Notes under the pieces: generated by a model
What the model saw: only the letters and a program-made list of their open reading frames with translations
What the model was told of the DNA's origin: nothing
Database searches by the model: none
Made by a program: the position numbers and the translations under genes
In this document: positions 8,291 to 17,479 of the stretch, piece by piece
Layout: each line of letters begins with the position of its first letter
How positions within the stretch are numbered: the stretch's first letter is position 1
Assembly: GCF_006740045.1 (NCBI RefSeq)
Contig: NZ_AP019749.1
Location: 3,553,001 to 3,617,000, forward strand
DNA length: 64,000 bases
Source of the DNA: Comamonas terrigena NBRC 13299
GTDB lineage: Bacteria > Pseudomonadota > Gammaproteobacteria > Burkholderiales > Burkholderiaceae_C
Direction of reading: 5' to 3'

Positions 8291-9274
8291 ATGATGAAGC
8301 GTAGAACCCTTGCCCTGGCCACCGCGGCTTTCGCTGCGACCGCATTCGCCCCCCTGGCCCAAGCCTTTGGCACCCAACAGCAGCCCATCCGCCTGATCGT
8401 GCCGTTTGCACCCGGCGGCCCGCTGGATGTGACCTCGCGCGCACTGGCCGAAAGCGTGCGCAACACCCTGGGCACCGTGATCATCGAGAACAAGGCCGGC
8501 GCCGGCGGCAACATTGGCGTGGACGCCATTGCCAAGGCCGCTCCCGATGGCCTGACCATCGGTCTGGCAACCACGGCCACCAACGCCGTCAACCCCTGGC
8601 TCTACACCAAGCTGCCGTTCGACGTCGAGAAGGACTTTGTCGCCATCACCCAGATGGTGCGCGTGCCCAATGTGCTGGTGATGAATGCCGCCCGCGCCGA
8701 GCAGCTGAACATCCATTCCGTGGCGGACCTGATCAAGTACGCCAAGGCCAATCCCGCCAAGCTGAACTACGGCAGCGGCGGCAATGGCAGCGCCGGCCAC
8801 CTGGCAGGCGAGCTGCTCAAGCAGCGTGCCGGCATCCACGCCCTGCACATACCCTACCGCGGCGCCAACCCCGCCCAGCTGGCCTTGCTGGCGGGCGAAG
8901 TGGACTTCAACATCGACAACCTGGCCGCTGCTGCCCCCAACATCAAGAGCGGCAAGCTCAAGGCCCTGGCCGTGACGTCGCTGCTGGCCTCGCCCATGCT
9001 GCCCGATGTGCCGCCGCTGGCCGCCACGCTGCGCGGTTTTGCGATTGACACCTGGTGGGGCCTGATCGCCCCGGCGGCCACCCCCAAGGATGTGGTGGCC
9101 AAGCTGAACAAGGCCTTCACCGACGCCCTGAACACGCCCGAAACCCAGACCCGTTTCAAGACCCTGCTGGCCGAGCCCGTGGCCACCACACCCAAGCAGT
9201 TCGAGGACTTCATGGCCGCCGAACGCGCCAAGTACAAAGGCCTGGTGGCCGCTTCCGGCGCCAAGGTGGACTGA
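8291..9274 (+). CDS. Bug/TctC-family extracytoplasmic solute receptor
   Basis: A 327-residue periplasmic receptor of the tripartite tricarboxylate transporter type. It begins MMKRRTLALATAAFAAT with a signal peptide ending near AQA (residue ~25), then IRLIVPFAPGGPLDV, the conserved beta1-P-loop of the Bug fold, and DKPNA-equivalent region IIENKAGAGGNIG. No TctA/TctB membrane genes are next to it. That is usual in Comamonadaceae, which carry very many orphan Bug receptors. The ligand is probably a carboxylate, but that is not readable. The frame is open further upstream, but only this ATG gives a signal peptide. A hairpin (CACCGGG/CCCGGTG) lies near 8112-8131 upstream. Confidence 0.92.
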   Translation: MMKRRTLALATAAFAATAFAPLAQAFGTQQQPIRLIVPFAPGGPLDVTSRALAESVRNTLGTVIIENKAGAGGNIGVDAIAKAAPDGLTIGLATTATNAVNPWLYTKLPFDVEKDFVAITQMVRVPNVLVMNAARAEQLNIHSVADLIKYAKANPAKLNYGSGGNGSAGHLAGELLKQRAGIHALHIPYRGANPAQLALLAGEVDFNIDNLAAAAPNIKSGKLKALAVTSLLASPMLPDVPPLAATLRGFAIDTWWGLIAPAATPKDVVAKLNKAFTDALNTPETQTRFKTLLAEPVATTPKQFEDFMAAERAKYKGLVAASGAKVD

Positions 9275-9318
9275 CCTCCAGTCTGCTGCCCTGCTACCTG
9301 CACAGCTGCTTCAAAGAG

Positions 9319-9353
9319 AACGCCCTGGGTGCCCGCACCGCAGGGCGTTTTTG
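9319..9353 (+). terminator. Intrinsic terminator after the Bug receptor gene
   Basis: The stem AACGCCCTG / CAGGGCGTT encloses a smaller GGTG/CACC hairpin and is followed by TTTTT. It begins 45 bp after the receptor stop. Confidence 0.85.
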
Positions 9354-9462
9354 CAGGCGCGGCGGGGACGGTACGTACCGTGTCACACGGGACGGTGGCG
9401 CACCGCCTGAGCGCAGAGGCTGGCACAAGCAGCACGGCCTCGAACGGCCTCGATCAGATGGG

Positions 9463-10788
9463 CTACATCAGTTGCACGGCATGGCGCTGCGGTAGCAATG
9501 CCTGCCGCAGCTCCACGATTTCCAGCATCGCGCCCAGCACGCAGTCGCATTCCGCCTCGCCCAGCGGCAGCGACAAGGCCATCATCCCGCGCCGCGCCAG
9601 GAAGATGCCGCGCGCCATCAGGTCGAAGAACAGCAGATCTTTCACGCGCAGGTCGCTGCCAGCCAGATCGCCTGCGTTACGGATGGGCCGGTCGGTGGCA
9701 TGCAGCGTCAGCAGCGATCCCAGGCCCGTGGCCTGCAAGGCCACGCCTTCGTAGGCGAACAGGGCATTCAGCCGCTCACGCAGGTGATCACCCCGCGCGT
9801 TCAGCGCATCCAGGGCCTCGGCCGTCAGCACCCGGGACAGGGCGGCATGGCCTGCGGCCATGCTCAGCACATTGTTGTTGAAGGTGCCAGCATGGGCCAG
9901 CGCATCGCTGCGGCGCGGATCGAACCGGTCCATCACGTCCGCGCGTCCGCCGAACACGCCGAACGACAGCCCGCCGCCCAGGTATTTGCCCGCAGTGGTC
10001 AGGTCCGGCGTGATGTCCAGCAGCGCCTGCCGCCCGCCAAAGGACAGGCGCGAGGTCATCACCTCGTCCAGAATCAGCAAGGCATTGCAGTCGCTGGCCA
10101 GATCCCGCAGCCCGCGCAGAAAGGCCGGCGTGCCGGGAATGCAGCCGCCCGAGCCCAGCATGGGCTCCACCAGGATCGCGGCCAGATCGGCGCCATGCCG
10201 GCGTACCAGCGCCGCGGCGTATTCCAGATCGTTGTAGGGCGCTACCAGCCAGTCGTGGGGCACATTGACCGGCGATCCACCGCCTGCAAAGCTCAGCACG
10301 CCACCGTGGTAGGCGCCGTCGAACACCATTACCTTGCGCCGGCCGGTGTGCACGGTGGCGGCGGCCACGGCCATCAGATTGGCTTCGGTGCCGGAATTGG
10401 TGAAGCGCATCAGTGCCATGGAGGGAAAGCGGCGCTGGATCTCGTGCCCCAGCCGCGCCTCCCGTGCCGTGTGGGAGGACAGGTTGAGCCCGCCCACCAG
10501 CGCTTCCTGCAAGGCAGCGCGCACCGTCTTGTCGGAGTGACCGAAGAGGCCGGCGGTGAATTCGCCCAGGGTGTCGATGTAGACATGGCCATCCGCATCC
10601 CAGAGCCAGCAGCCTTCACCGCGCACCATGGTCAGGGGGAAAGGCGGGTGGTAGAGCACCGAGCGGGTGTTGCCGCCGGGCAGCACATGGGCCGCCACCT
10701 CGCACAAGGTCTGGCTGCGCGGGTTGTGAGCCACATAGTCGGCCACCGCTGCGTGCAGGGCCACATCCAGAGCGTTGTGCACAGACAT
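9463..10788 (-). CDS. Class III PLP aminotransferase (glutamate-1-semialdehyde aminomutase-like)
   Basis: A 441-residue fold-type I PLP enzyme of the class III aminotransferase family. Landmarks: LPGGNTRSVLYHPP near residue 37, NSGTEAN at 131-137 (phosphate contact), LILDEVMTSR at 238-247, and the Schiff-base lysine in TTAGKYLGGG (K268). This is the HemL-like subgroup that also includes beta-amino-acid and beta-phenylalanine aminotransferases, so it need not be tetrapyrrole-related. The ATG chosen has AGGAG 8 bases upstream; the frame extends upstream without coding character. It is convergent with the Bug receptor gene. Substrate unknown. Confidence 0.88.
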   Translation of the reverse strand: MSVHNALDVALHAAVADYVAHNPRSQTLCEVAAHVLPGGNTRSVLYHPPFPLTMVRGEGCWLWDADGHVYIDTLGEFTAGLFGHSDKTVRAALQEALVGGLNLSSHTAREARLGHEIQRRFPSMALMRFTNSGTEANLMAVAAATVHTGRRKVMVFDGAYHGGVLSFAGGGSPVNVPHDWLVAPYNDLEYAAALVRRHGADLAAILVEPMLGSGGCIPGTPAFLRGLRDLASDCNALLILDEVMTSRLSFGGRQALLDITPDLTTAGKYLGGGLSFGVFGGRADVMDRFDPRRSDALAHAGTFNNNVLSMAAGHAALSRVLTAEALDALNARGDHLRERLNALFAYEGVALQATGLGSLLTLHATDRPIRNAGDLAGSDLRVKDLLFFDLMARGIFLARRGMMALSLPLGEAECDCVLGAMLEIVELRQALLPQRHAVQLM

Positions 10789-11155
10789 GGTGATTCTCCT
10801 GAAGCCAGCACCCTGTACAGCCCGCCGGTGGGGGCGTGCCCCGCCACTAGCGCCTGCGCGATCTCCCACCATTAGGCGCCTGTGCGGCGCGCAGCGCCAG
10901 TCGGGCCCTGTCCAATCACCCACTGCCAGGCGTGGCATTGCCTGCCGGATCAGGCGCAACGCCGCCCTGCGCGGCACCAGCCGCTATGCATTCCGGTACA
11001 GGTCGGGCACACGGCACATGATCCTCTGGCAGCGACAGTTCCCACTAGCACCGGGGGCACACAATGCAGCGCGCACCGGCGCCGGATTTCCCATAAAAAA
11101 AAGCCCAATGGCGCTGAAGGCCTTTGGGCAGCCATGGAGCCTGCAAGCGGAGGCT
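10789..11155. other. Intergenic region between aminotransferase start and folK stop
   Basis: A 367-bp gap holding the AGGAG ribosome site of the aminotransferase gene at one end and the folK terminator at the other. The central part contains no ORF with a ribosome site and no RNA structure that I recognise. Confidence 0.5.
11093..11129 (-). terminator. Intrinsic terminator of the hda-HAD-pcnB-folK operon
   Basis: Read on the minus strand, GCCCAA and TTGGGC pair around a ~15-nt loop and are followed by eight T residues. It lies 26 bp after the folK stop. Confidence 0.8.
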
Positions 11156-11689
11156 TCAGTGCGGTGTGGTCACCTGCGGACACCAGTCGGCGGCGGTCTG
11201 GAAGCGGTCGATGCGCTGCTCCGCCACGGCGGCCAGCTGTGCGGCGGAAACACGTTCCGGCGCCAGCTCGGCCAGCGGCCGCAGCACAAAGGCACGTTCG
11301 GCCAAGCGGGGATGGGGAATGGTCAGCACCGGGCTGGCGATCTGCTGGTCGCCATAGAGCAGCACGTCCAGATCCAGCGTGCGCGGGGCATTGCGGTAGG
11401 GGCGCTGGCGCCCGGCGGCCTGCTCGATGGCTTGCAGCGCGTGCAGCAAGGCCAGGGGCGCCAGCGCCGTCTGCAGCGCCACCACGGCGTTCAGGTAGTC
11501 CGGCCCGCCGGCATCCACCGGCGCGCTGACATACAGCGACGACACGCCAACCACCTGCGTGTCGGGCAACAGGGCCATGGCCTGCACGGCCTGGGCCAGG
11601 GCCTGGCCCCGGTCCCCCAGATTGGCGCCCAGACCGATGAAGGCGGACTGCGCGAGTTGGCCGGACGGGCTGGCGGCCGCCACGCTCAC
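11156..11689 (-). CDS. folK: 2-amino-4-hydroxy-6-hydroxymethyldihydropteridine diphosphokinase
   Basis: HPPK transfers pyrophosphate from ATP to 6-hydroxymethyl-dihydropterin in folate synthesis. The 177-residue protein has the N-terminal [12 protein letters not shown], the substrate-binding [10 protein letters not shown] and the signature [16 protein letters not shown] at ~128-143, and ends with [17 protein letters not shown]. The start is GTG and overlaps the pcnB stop by 4 bases (GTGA), so the two are translationally coupled. It is the last gene of a minus-strand operon hda-HAD-pcnB-folK, an arrangement common in Burkholderiales. Confidence 0.96.
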   Translation of the reverse strand: MSVAAASPSGQLAQSAFIGLGANLGDRGQALAQAVQAMALLPDTQVVGVSSLYVSAPVDAGGPDYLNAVVALQTALAPLALLHALQAIEQAAGRQRPYRNAPRTLDLDVLLYGDQQIASPVLTIPHPRLAERAFVLRPLAELAPERVSAAQLAAVAEQRIDRFQTAADWCPQVTTPH

Positions 11690-13269
11690 TCGCCTGCGGC
11701 CTCGGCACCGCCCGCGCCGGCGGGCTTGCGGCGACGGCGGCGGCGCTTCTTGGCCGGGGCATCGCTGTCGCCCAACAGGGCATCCAGCGTGTCAGCACCG
11801 GGTGCAGCCGGGGCGGCCGCGGGGCCGCCTTCCGCTGCTGCGGCCTTCTTGGGCGCACGGCGGGCTGGTGCCGGTACTTGGCTCTTCTGGCGCTGGCGTT
11901 GTTCTTCGCGGGCCTGGGCCACCAGGTCTTCGCGGCGGGCATCGTCGGCCTGCTGGAACTCCTGCCACCAGCTGGCCAGCGATTCCTCGACCTCTCCCAC
12001 ATCGGCGCGCAGGCGCATGAAGTCGAAGCCTGCGCGGAAGCGGCCCTGGGCCACCATGCCGAACGGCGTGGAACCGGTGCGCTTGTCGAAACGCGGCTGC
12101 ATGACCCAGATTTCGCGCATGTCGGCGGCCAACTTGCCGCGGCCGGAGACATCGCCGATGCGCTGGTCGAACACCTCGTCAATGGCTTCCTGCAGCGCGG
12201 GGAAGGCGTGGAAGCCCTTGTTCAGGCGCTTTTCCCAGCCGGTCTTCACGTCCTGCCACAGCACGCAGGCCAGCAGGAAGCTGGGCGCCACGGGCTTGCC
12301 TTCGCCCACGCGGCGGTCGGTGTCGGTCAGCGCGGCGGTGACGAAGGGATGGTCGGCACGTTCCACCACCACATCCAGCAGCGGGTAGATGCCTTTTTCC
12401 AGACCCAGCTTCTTGAGCTGCTCGACGGACGACAGCGCATGGCCGGTCTGCAGCAGCTTGAGCATTTCGTCGAACAAACGGCTTTGCGGCACTTCCTTGA
12501 GCAGCGGCTCGCATTCGAGCAGCGGCTTGGCGGTCTTGGGCTCGAGCTTGAAGCCCAGCGGCGACAGCTTGGCGGCAAAGCGCACGGCACGGATGATGCG
12601 CACCGGGTCTTCGCGGTAGCGCGTGGCCGGGTCGCCGATCATGCGCAGCATCTTCTTCTGCGCGTCCTGGATGCCCTTGTGGAAGTCCACCACGACCTGG
12701 GTTTCCGGGTCGTAGTACATGGCGTTGATGGTGAAGTCGCGGCGCGTGGCGTCCTGGTCCTGCGGACCCCAGACGTTGTCGCGCAGCACCCGGCCGCTGG
12801 CGTCCACCGCATGCTGCATGTGGGCCAGCGCGGCCTTGCTGGTGCGTTCGTTGCCGCTGACCTGCTCGGCCAGGCTGTTGTCCAGGAAGGCGCGGAAGGT
12901 GGAGACCTCGATCACCTCGTTCTCGCGGCCGCGGCCATAGACCACGTGCACGATGCGAAAGCGCTTGCCGATGATGAAGGCGCGGCGGAACAGGTTCTTC
13001 ACCTGCTCGGGCGTGGCGTCGGTGGCCACGTCAAAGTCCTTGGGACGCAGGCCCAGCAGCAGGTCGCGCACGGCGCCGCCAACGATGTAGGCCTCGTAGC
13101 CGGCATCCTTGAGGGTGCGCACCACATCCACGGCGCGGCGGTCCACCAGCTCGGGATCGATGCCGTGCACCTCGGCCGGCACGTCTTCACGCTTGCCGAA
13201 TTGCGGCTTGCGCGAACGGGTGGCGGCCGGGGCCTTGCCCAGCAGTTTGTCGATAAAGGTTTTGATCAT
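11686..13269 (-). CDS. pcnB: Poly(A) polymerase I
   Basis: Adds 3' poly(A) tails that promote RNA decay. The nucleotidyltransferase head is at residues ~60-190 with [10 protein letters not shown] (64-73) and the metal-binding D78-F-D80 in [11 protein letters not shown]; the tRNA-nucleotidyltransferase-like RNA-binding region follows ([19 protein letters not shown]). The 527-residue length fits PcnB rather than CCA-adding enzyme, as does the long basic C-terminus ([18 protein letters not shown]), which is a disordered RNA-binding tail. The start ATG overlaps the HAD gene stop by 4 bases. The coupling with folK matches the E. coli pcnB-folK pair. Confidence 0.95.
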   Translation of the reverse strand: MIKTFIDKLLGKAPAATRSRKPQFGKREDVPAEVHGIDPELVDRRAVDVVRTLKDAGYEAYIVGGAVRDLLLGLRPKDFDVATDATPEQVKNLFRRAFIIGKRFRIVHVVYGRGRENEVIEVSTFRAFLDNSLAEQVSGNERTSKAALAHMQHAVDASGRVLRDNVWGPQDQDATRRDFTINAMYYDPETQVVVDFHKGIQDAQKKMLRMIGDPATRYREDPVRIIRAVRFAAKLSPLGFKLEPKTAKPLLECEPLLKEVPQSRLFDEMLKLLQTGHALSSVEQLKKLGLEKGIYPLLDVVVERADHPFVTAALTDTDRRVGEGKPVAPSFLLACVLWQDVKTGWEKRLNKGFHAFPALQEAIDEVFDQRIGDVSGRGKLAADMREIWVMQPRFDKRTGSTPFGMVAQGRFRAGFDFMRLRADVGEVEESLASWWQEFQQADDARREDLVAQAREEQRQRQKSQVPAPARRAPKKAAAAEGGPAAAPAAPGADTLDALLGDSDAPAKKRRRRRRKPAGAGGAEAAGE

Positions 13270-14006
13270 GGTGTCTCGGTAAACAGGTCCAGCACGCGCC
13301 AGCCACGCTCCTGGGCCAGGGCGCGCAAGCGCGTATCAGGATTGGTGGCGACCGGATGGTCCACTTTCTCAAGCAGGGGCACGTCGTTCATGGAGTCGCT
13401 GTAGAACGTGGTCTCCACATCGCTCCAGGACAGCCCCCGTGCGGCCAGCCAGGCGTCCATACGCACCACCTTGCCTTCGCGCATATTGGGGATGCCGTCG
13501 ATCTCGCCGGTGAACCAGCCCTGGGCGTCGCGGGCCAGCGAGGTGGCCACCAGCTCCTGCACGCCAAAGGCTTCGGCAATGGGGCGGGTGACAAATTCAT
13601 TGGTGGCCGAGGTGATGACCACGGTATCGCCCGCGTCCAGGTGGCCTTGCACCAGTTGCAGGGCTGCGGGCGTCATGGCCGGGCGGATCACCTCGTCCAT
13701 GAAACGTGCATGGGCCGCCGCAGCGGCTTCGGGTCCGCGCTGCACCACGGCGGCGGTGGCAAAGCGCACGTAATCGGGCACATCCAGGCGGCCAGCCAGG
13801 TAGTCGGCAAAGAATTCATCGTTGCGGCGGCCGAACTCGGTGCGGTCGCACCAGCCGATGGCAATGGAGAATTCGCCCCAGCCGTGGTCGGAATCCAGCG
13901 GCAGCAGCGTGTGGTCAAGATCGAACAGCGCCAGCCGGGGGCGCTGCGGTGCAGTGGGTGCGGACATGGTGTCGAAAGAAGTTGCAGGTTGCGGCGAAAT
14001 GGCCAT
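13266..14006 (-). CDS. HAD-IB family phosphatase (SerB-like)
   Basis: A 246-residue haloacid-dehalogenase-superfamily phosphatase. Motif I is LFDLDHTLLPLDSD (DLDHT at 29-33), motif II is VVITSATNEFVTRPIAEAFG, and motif III/IV is FYSDSMNDVPLLEKVDHPVATNPD. The HAD-IB layout with a helical cap is shared with phosphoserine phosphatase and with CicA-type proteins; the family is usually annotated only as HAD-IB hydrolase and the substrate is not known. The ATG at 14006 has AGTAGG close upstream; a second in-frame ATG at 13967 would remove 13 residues. It follows hda by 3 bases and overlaps pcnB. Confidence 0.9.
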   Translation of the reverse strand: MAISPQPATSFDTMSAPTAPQRPRLALFDLDHTLLPLDSDHGWGEFSIAIGWCDRTEFGRRNDEFFADYLAGRLDVPDYVRFATAAVVQRGPEAAAAAHARFMDEVIRPAMTPAALQLVQGHLDAGDTVVITSATNEFVTRPIAEAFGVQELVATSLARDAQGWFTGEIDGIPNMREGKVVRMDAWLAARGLSWSDVETTFYSDSMNDVPLLEKVDHPVATNPDTRLRALAQERGWRVLDLFTETP

Positions 14007-14009
14007 GGC

Positions 14010-14711
14010 CTACTCGGTTTCCAGCATGGTCTTGAGCAGCGGAATGGTGATGGCGCGCTTGTTGCGCAGCGCAAAACCGTCCAGCATGCCCAGCAGCTGC
14101 ATCAGGCTGCCCAGATCGCGCGAGAAGCGATTGAGCATGTAATCCATCACATCATCGCTCAGGAAGACACCGCGTGCATCGGCCTCCTGCCTCAGCACGG
14201 CCCGGCGTTCGGGCTCGTCCAGCAGGTGCAGCTGGAACACATGGCCCCAGCCCAGGCGGCTGCGCAGGTCGTCGCGCAAGGTCAGATCGGCCGGCGGCGC
14301 ATCGCCTGCGGCCAGCACCCAGCGCGGCGAGCCGGACGGCGGTGCAATCGCATTGACGAACCAGTTGAAGGCCCGGGACTGCTGCATGGGGGTGTACAGG
14401 TGCACATCGTCCATGATGACGGCGGCCCAGCGCTCATCGAATTCCGGGGGGAAGCCGGTGCTGGCATCCATCCAGCCCACTTCGGCGCCCTGCTCGCGCA
14501 GCGCGGCGTACACCGCCTTGAGCAGATGGCTTTTGCCCGAACCGGAGACGCCCCACAGGTAGGTGGGCACCGGAGCGCGGGCGGCATCCGAGGACAGGCC
14601 TTCGCCCACCCAGGTGCGCAGATGCTGCACCACGGCGGCGTTGCTGCCTTCGTAAAAACGCGACAGCGAGGGGCCGGTCGCCAGGCCGATGTCCAGAGCC
14701 AGCTGCTTCAT
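14010..14711 (-). CDS. hda: DnaA regulatory inactivator Hda
   Basis: Hda is a DnaA-like AAA+ protein that binds the sliding clamp and stimulates DnaA-ATP hydrolysis to stop re-initiation. The N-terminal MKQLALDI carries the clamp-binding motif (QLALDI at 3-8). Walker A is GVSGSGKSH at 54-62, Walker B is AAVIMDDVHLY, and the sensor/arginine region DDLRSRLGWGHVFQL follows. The 233-residue length is that of Hda, without the DnaA DNA-binding domain. An alternative ATG lies 9 bases upstream (14720). It heads the operon hda-HAD-pcnB-folK and is divergent from purM, a conserved arrangement in betaproteobacteria. Confidence 0.94.
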   Translation of the reverse strand: MKQLALDIGLATGPSLSRFYEGSNAAVVQHLRTWVGEGLSSDAARAPVPTYLWGVSGSGKSHLLKAVYAALREQGAEVGWMDASTGFPPEFDERWAAVIMDDVHLYTPMQQSRAFNWFVNAIAPPSGSPRWVLAAGDAPPADLTLRDDLRSRLGWGHVFQLHLLDEPERRAVLRQEADARGVFLSDDVMDYMLNRFSRDLGSLMQLLGMLDGFALRNKRAITIPLLKTMLETE

Positions 14712-15045
14712 CGCGGCCATGCGCAGGCCTCCTCCCGGGGAAGGACCGACAGGGTCCAGACGATCAAAGCAGGCACAGACAAGGGTGGCAGCATTCCAGA
14801 CAGAACAAGGGACAGGCAGTGCGCCCCACCGAAGCAGAGCATCTTGCACACAACCCGTAACAAGGCTGCGCTGGGGGATTTTAGACCGTAGCGCACGACC
14901 CCATGGACAGAAGGCATGCAACGCAGGGCTGGCGACAAGGACAAAAGGCCTTGCAAACGCCGTACCTCCAGCCCGGTGAATGGGGTCTCGCCTTAGAATC
15001 AGCAGATTCAGCCCGCCCCAGGGCATCTCCTGCACTGACGACCCC
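14712..15045. other. Divergent regulatory region of hda and purM
   Basis: A 334-bp region between two divergently transcribed housekeeping operons, so it must hold both promoters. I do not see a -10/-35 pair good enough to place, nor a PurR-like palindrome. Frames running through it have no ribosome site. Confidence 0.5.
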
Positions 15046-16098
15046 ATGAGCTCCTCCACCTCTGCCTCCCCCCCCATTTCCTACAAAGACGCTGGCGTTG
15101 ACATCGATGCGGGCGACGCCCTGGTCGAGCGCATCAAGCCGCTGGCCAAGAAGACCATGCGTGAAGGCGTGATGGCAGGCATCGGTGGCTTCGGCGCCCT
15201 GTTCGAAGTGCCCAAGCGCTACAAGGAACCGGTGCTGGTCTCCGGCACCGACGGCGTGGGCACCAAGCTCAAGCTGGCGTTCGAGTGGAATATGCACGAC
15301 ACCGTCGGCATCGACCTGGTGGCCATGAGCGTGAACGACGTCCTGGTGCAAGGCGCCGAACCCCTGTTCTTCCTGGACTACTTTGCCTGCGGCAAGCTGC
15401 ATGTGGACACGGCCGCCGCTGTGGTGGGCGGCATTGCCAAGGGTTGCGAGCTGTCCGGCTGCGCCCTGATCGGCGGCGAAACCGCTGAAATGCCCGGCAT
15501 GTACCCCGATGGCGAATACGACCTGGCCGGCTTTGCCGTGGGCGCGGTCGAAAAGTCCAAGATCCTGACCGGCCAGAACGTGAAGCCCGGTGACCTGGTG
15601 CTGGGCCTGACCTCGCACGGCGTGCACTCCAACGGTTTCTCGCTGGTGCGCAAGTGCATCGAGCGCGCCGAAGCCAACGGCACGGTGCCTGCCACGCTGG
15701 ACGGCAAGCCTTTCAAGGCCGCCATCATGGAACCCACCCGTCTGTACGTGAAGAACGTGCTGGCCGCGCTGGAACAGCACCCCATCAAGGCCCTGGCCCA
15801 CATCACCGGTGGCGGCCTGCCGGAAAACATCCCCCGCGTGCTGCCCGAAGGCACGGGTGCCGACCTGAAGGCTGGCAGCTGGCCCCAGACCGAGCTGTTT
15901 GCCTGGCTGCAGACAACCGCCGGCATTGACGATGTGGAAATGAACCGCACCTTTAACAACGGCATCGGCATGGTGCTGGTCATCGACGCCGAGCACGCCG
16001 AAGCCACCGCGGCCACGCTGCGCGGCCTGGGCGAGACGGTCTACCAGATCGGCCAGATCGTCGAGCGCAGCGAAGGCGCTGCCGTTCAGGTTCGCTGA
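15046..16098 (+). CDS. purM: Phosphoribosylformylglycinamidine cyclo-ligase
   Basis: AIR synthetase, the fifth step of de novo purine synthesis (FGAM + ATP to AIR). The 350-residue protein begins [24 protein letters not shown] and has the family motifs [42 protein letters not shown] and [11 protein letters not shown], plus the C-terminal [16 protein letters not shown]. Full length. It is followed after 33 bp by an AI-2E family permease gene on the same strand, the usual context in Burkholderiales. Confidence 0.97.
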   Translation: MSSSTSASPPISYKDAGVDIDAGDALVERIKPLAKKTMREGVMAGIGGFGALFEVPKRYKEPVLVSGTDGVGTKLKLAFEWNMHDTVGIDLVAMSVNDVLVQGAEPLFFLDYFACGKLHVDTAAAVVGGIAKGCELSGCALIGGETAEMPGMYPDGEYDLAGFAVGAVEKSKILTGQNVKPGDLVLGLTSHGVHSNGFSLVRKCIERAEANGTVPATLDGKPFKAAIMEPTRLYVKNVLAALEQHPIKALAHITGGGLPENIPRVLPEGTGADLKAGSWPQTELFAWLQTTAGIDDVEMNRTFNNGIGMVLVIDAEHAEATAATLRGLGETVYQIGQIVERSEGAAVQVR

Positions 16099-16131
16099 TC
16101 GCGCAGCAGACAGCAGCAGGGCGCGGACACC

Positions 16132-17199
16132 ATGGGCCAGAACTCTTCCCAGCTTCCCAGCATTTGTCCTTCCCTGCCCCCCACGCCGCCACGCGGCGTA
16201 GTGATTGCCAGCTATCTGCTGATGGCAGGTGCCTTGCTGCTGGTGATGTGGCGCGGCCTTCTGCCCGGCCTGCTGTGCGCCTGCGTGGGCTTTCTGCTCA
16301 CCCGTGCGCTGGCCGGCGGCATCACCCGGCTGCAGCGCCGCCCCCAGGGTGCCATGCCCGAGCGCTGGGTCCAGAATCTGGCGGCCGGCATCATCATGCT
16401 GGCGCCGCTGCTGCTGCTGACCGGCGCCCTGACCCACACCCGCAGCTACATCGTCGACGCTCCCCAGCAGTACCGCGAACTGCTGGACTACCTGGCACGC
16501 ACGGTGCTGGAACTGCGCGACAAGCTGCCCCATGACCTGACGGCCCAGTTGCCCCAGGGCGCAGCCGAGATCCAGCACATCATTGCCAACTACCTGGCCA
16601 ACAAGGCCGGCACCCTGGCCATGGCCGGCAAAGCCTGGCTGGCCGGCGTGCTGCACGCCTATGTGGGTCTGCTGATCGGCGCTCTGGCCGCCGTGCGCCC
16701 GCGCACCGTGCCGCACCATCCGCTGACCCAGGCCCTGCACCGCCGCGTGACGCTGCTGGGCGAGTCCTTCCGCCAGATCGTGGCCGCCCAGTTCTGGATT
16801 GCGCTGTTCAACACCTTGCTGACCGCGCTGTTCCTGCTGATCATCTTGCCGGTGTGGGACCTGTCCCTGCCCTACACCCCGGCCCTGATCACCCTGACCT
16901 TTGTGGCCGGCATGATCCCCATCGTGGGCAATCTGCTGTGCAATGTGGTGCTGACGGTGGTGGGCCTGTCGGTCTCCCCGATTGCCGCGGCCGCCTGCCT
17001 GGCCTTTCTGATCCTGATCCACAAGGCCGAGTACGTGATCAACGCCAAGGTCATCGGCCAGCGCACCCACATGGCCGTGTGGGAACTGCTGTCGGTGATG
17101 TTCGTGGCCGAATCGGTGTTCGGCCCCGCTGGCCTGGTGGCCGCCCCGCTGTTCTACGCCTACCTGAAAAAAGAGCTGCACGACGCGCGCATGATCTGA
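16132..17199 (+). CDS. AI-2E family transporter (PerM/UPF0118)
   Basis: A 355-residue integral membrane protein with about eight hydrophobic segments: a pair near residues 22-60, another near 82-100, and a C-terminal block from ~170 (LLIGALAAVR) to ~345. The signature PALITLTFVAGMIPIVGNLLCNVV lies near residue 245-268. The AI-2E family contains the E. coli TqsA autoinducer-2 exporter, but most members, including Na+/H+ antiporter-like ones, have other or unknown cargo. Position behind purM and across from hda is a conserved cluster with no obvious functional link. Confidence 0.9.
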   Translation: MGQNSSQLPSICPSLPPTPPRGVVIASYLLMAGALLLVMWRGLLPGLLCACVGFLLTRALAGGITRLQRRPQGAMPERWVQNLAAGIIMLAPLLLLTGALTHTRSYIVDAPQQYRELLDYLARTVLELRDKLPHDLTAQLPQGAAEIQHIIANYLANKAGTLAMAGKAWLAGVLHAYVGLLIGALAAVRPRTVPHHPLTQALHRRVTLLGESFRQIVAAQFWIALFNTLLTALFLLIILPVWDLSLPYTPALITLTFVAGMIPIVGNLLCNVVLTVVGLSVSPIAAAACLAFLILIHKAEYVINAKVIGQRTHMAVWELLSVMFVAESVFGPAGLVAAPLFYAYLKKELHDARMI

Positions 17200-17361
17200 C
17201 GCAGCGCGCGCCATGCTGCCTGCAGCGCCGGGGCACAGGGCAACGCCCCATCCCTCCTGCCGCCTTTCCGCCACAAGGGCCTGTTGCACCGGAGCCCGCA
17301 GCGCGTTTTTTGCGGCGGCCCCGCCTTCTCGCACGGAGGGAGCGGACCGCCACCCTCACGC

Positions 17362-17396
17362 AAAAAAAAGAGCAGTGCCTGTGCACTGCTCTTTAT
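17362..17396. terminator. Bidirectional intrinsic terminator
   Basis: A 10-bp stem AGAGCAGTGC / GCACTGCTCT with a CTGT loop, flanked by A8 on the left and TTT on the right. It can serve the AI-2E gene on the plus strand and the sirB1 gene on the minus strand, which converge here. Confidence 0.88.
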
Positions 17397-17479
17397 CTTT
17401 ATCTTTTTCTGTCCAAGGCTTTCACCTTTCAGCCCTTGCCATCTGTGCAAGGGCAGCTCACAGGCTCGCCAGCACCGAC

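Noticed and set aside
9463..10788. Calling the class III aminotransferase HemL (glutamate-1-semialdehyde aminomutase)
   Set aside because: The HemL-like fold is shared with beta-amino-acid aminotransferases, and the gene has no tetrapyrrole neighbours, so the symbol was not assigned.
14881..17334. A long minus-strand frame (817 codons) opposite purM and the AI-2E gene
   Set aside because: It is a shadow of the GC-rich third positions of two well-supported plus-strand genes, is Gln/Gly/His-rich, and has no ribosome site or family match.
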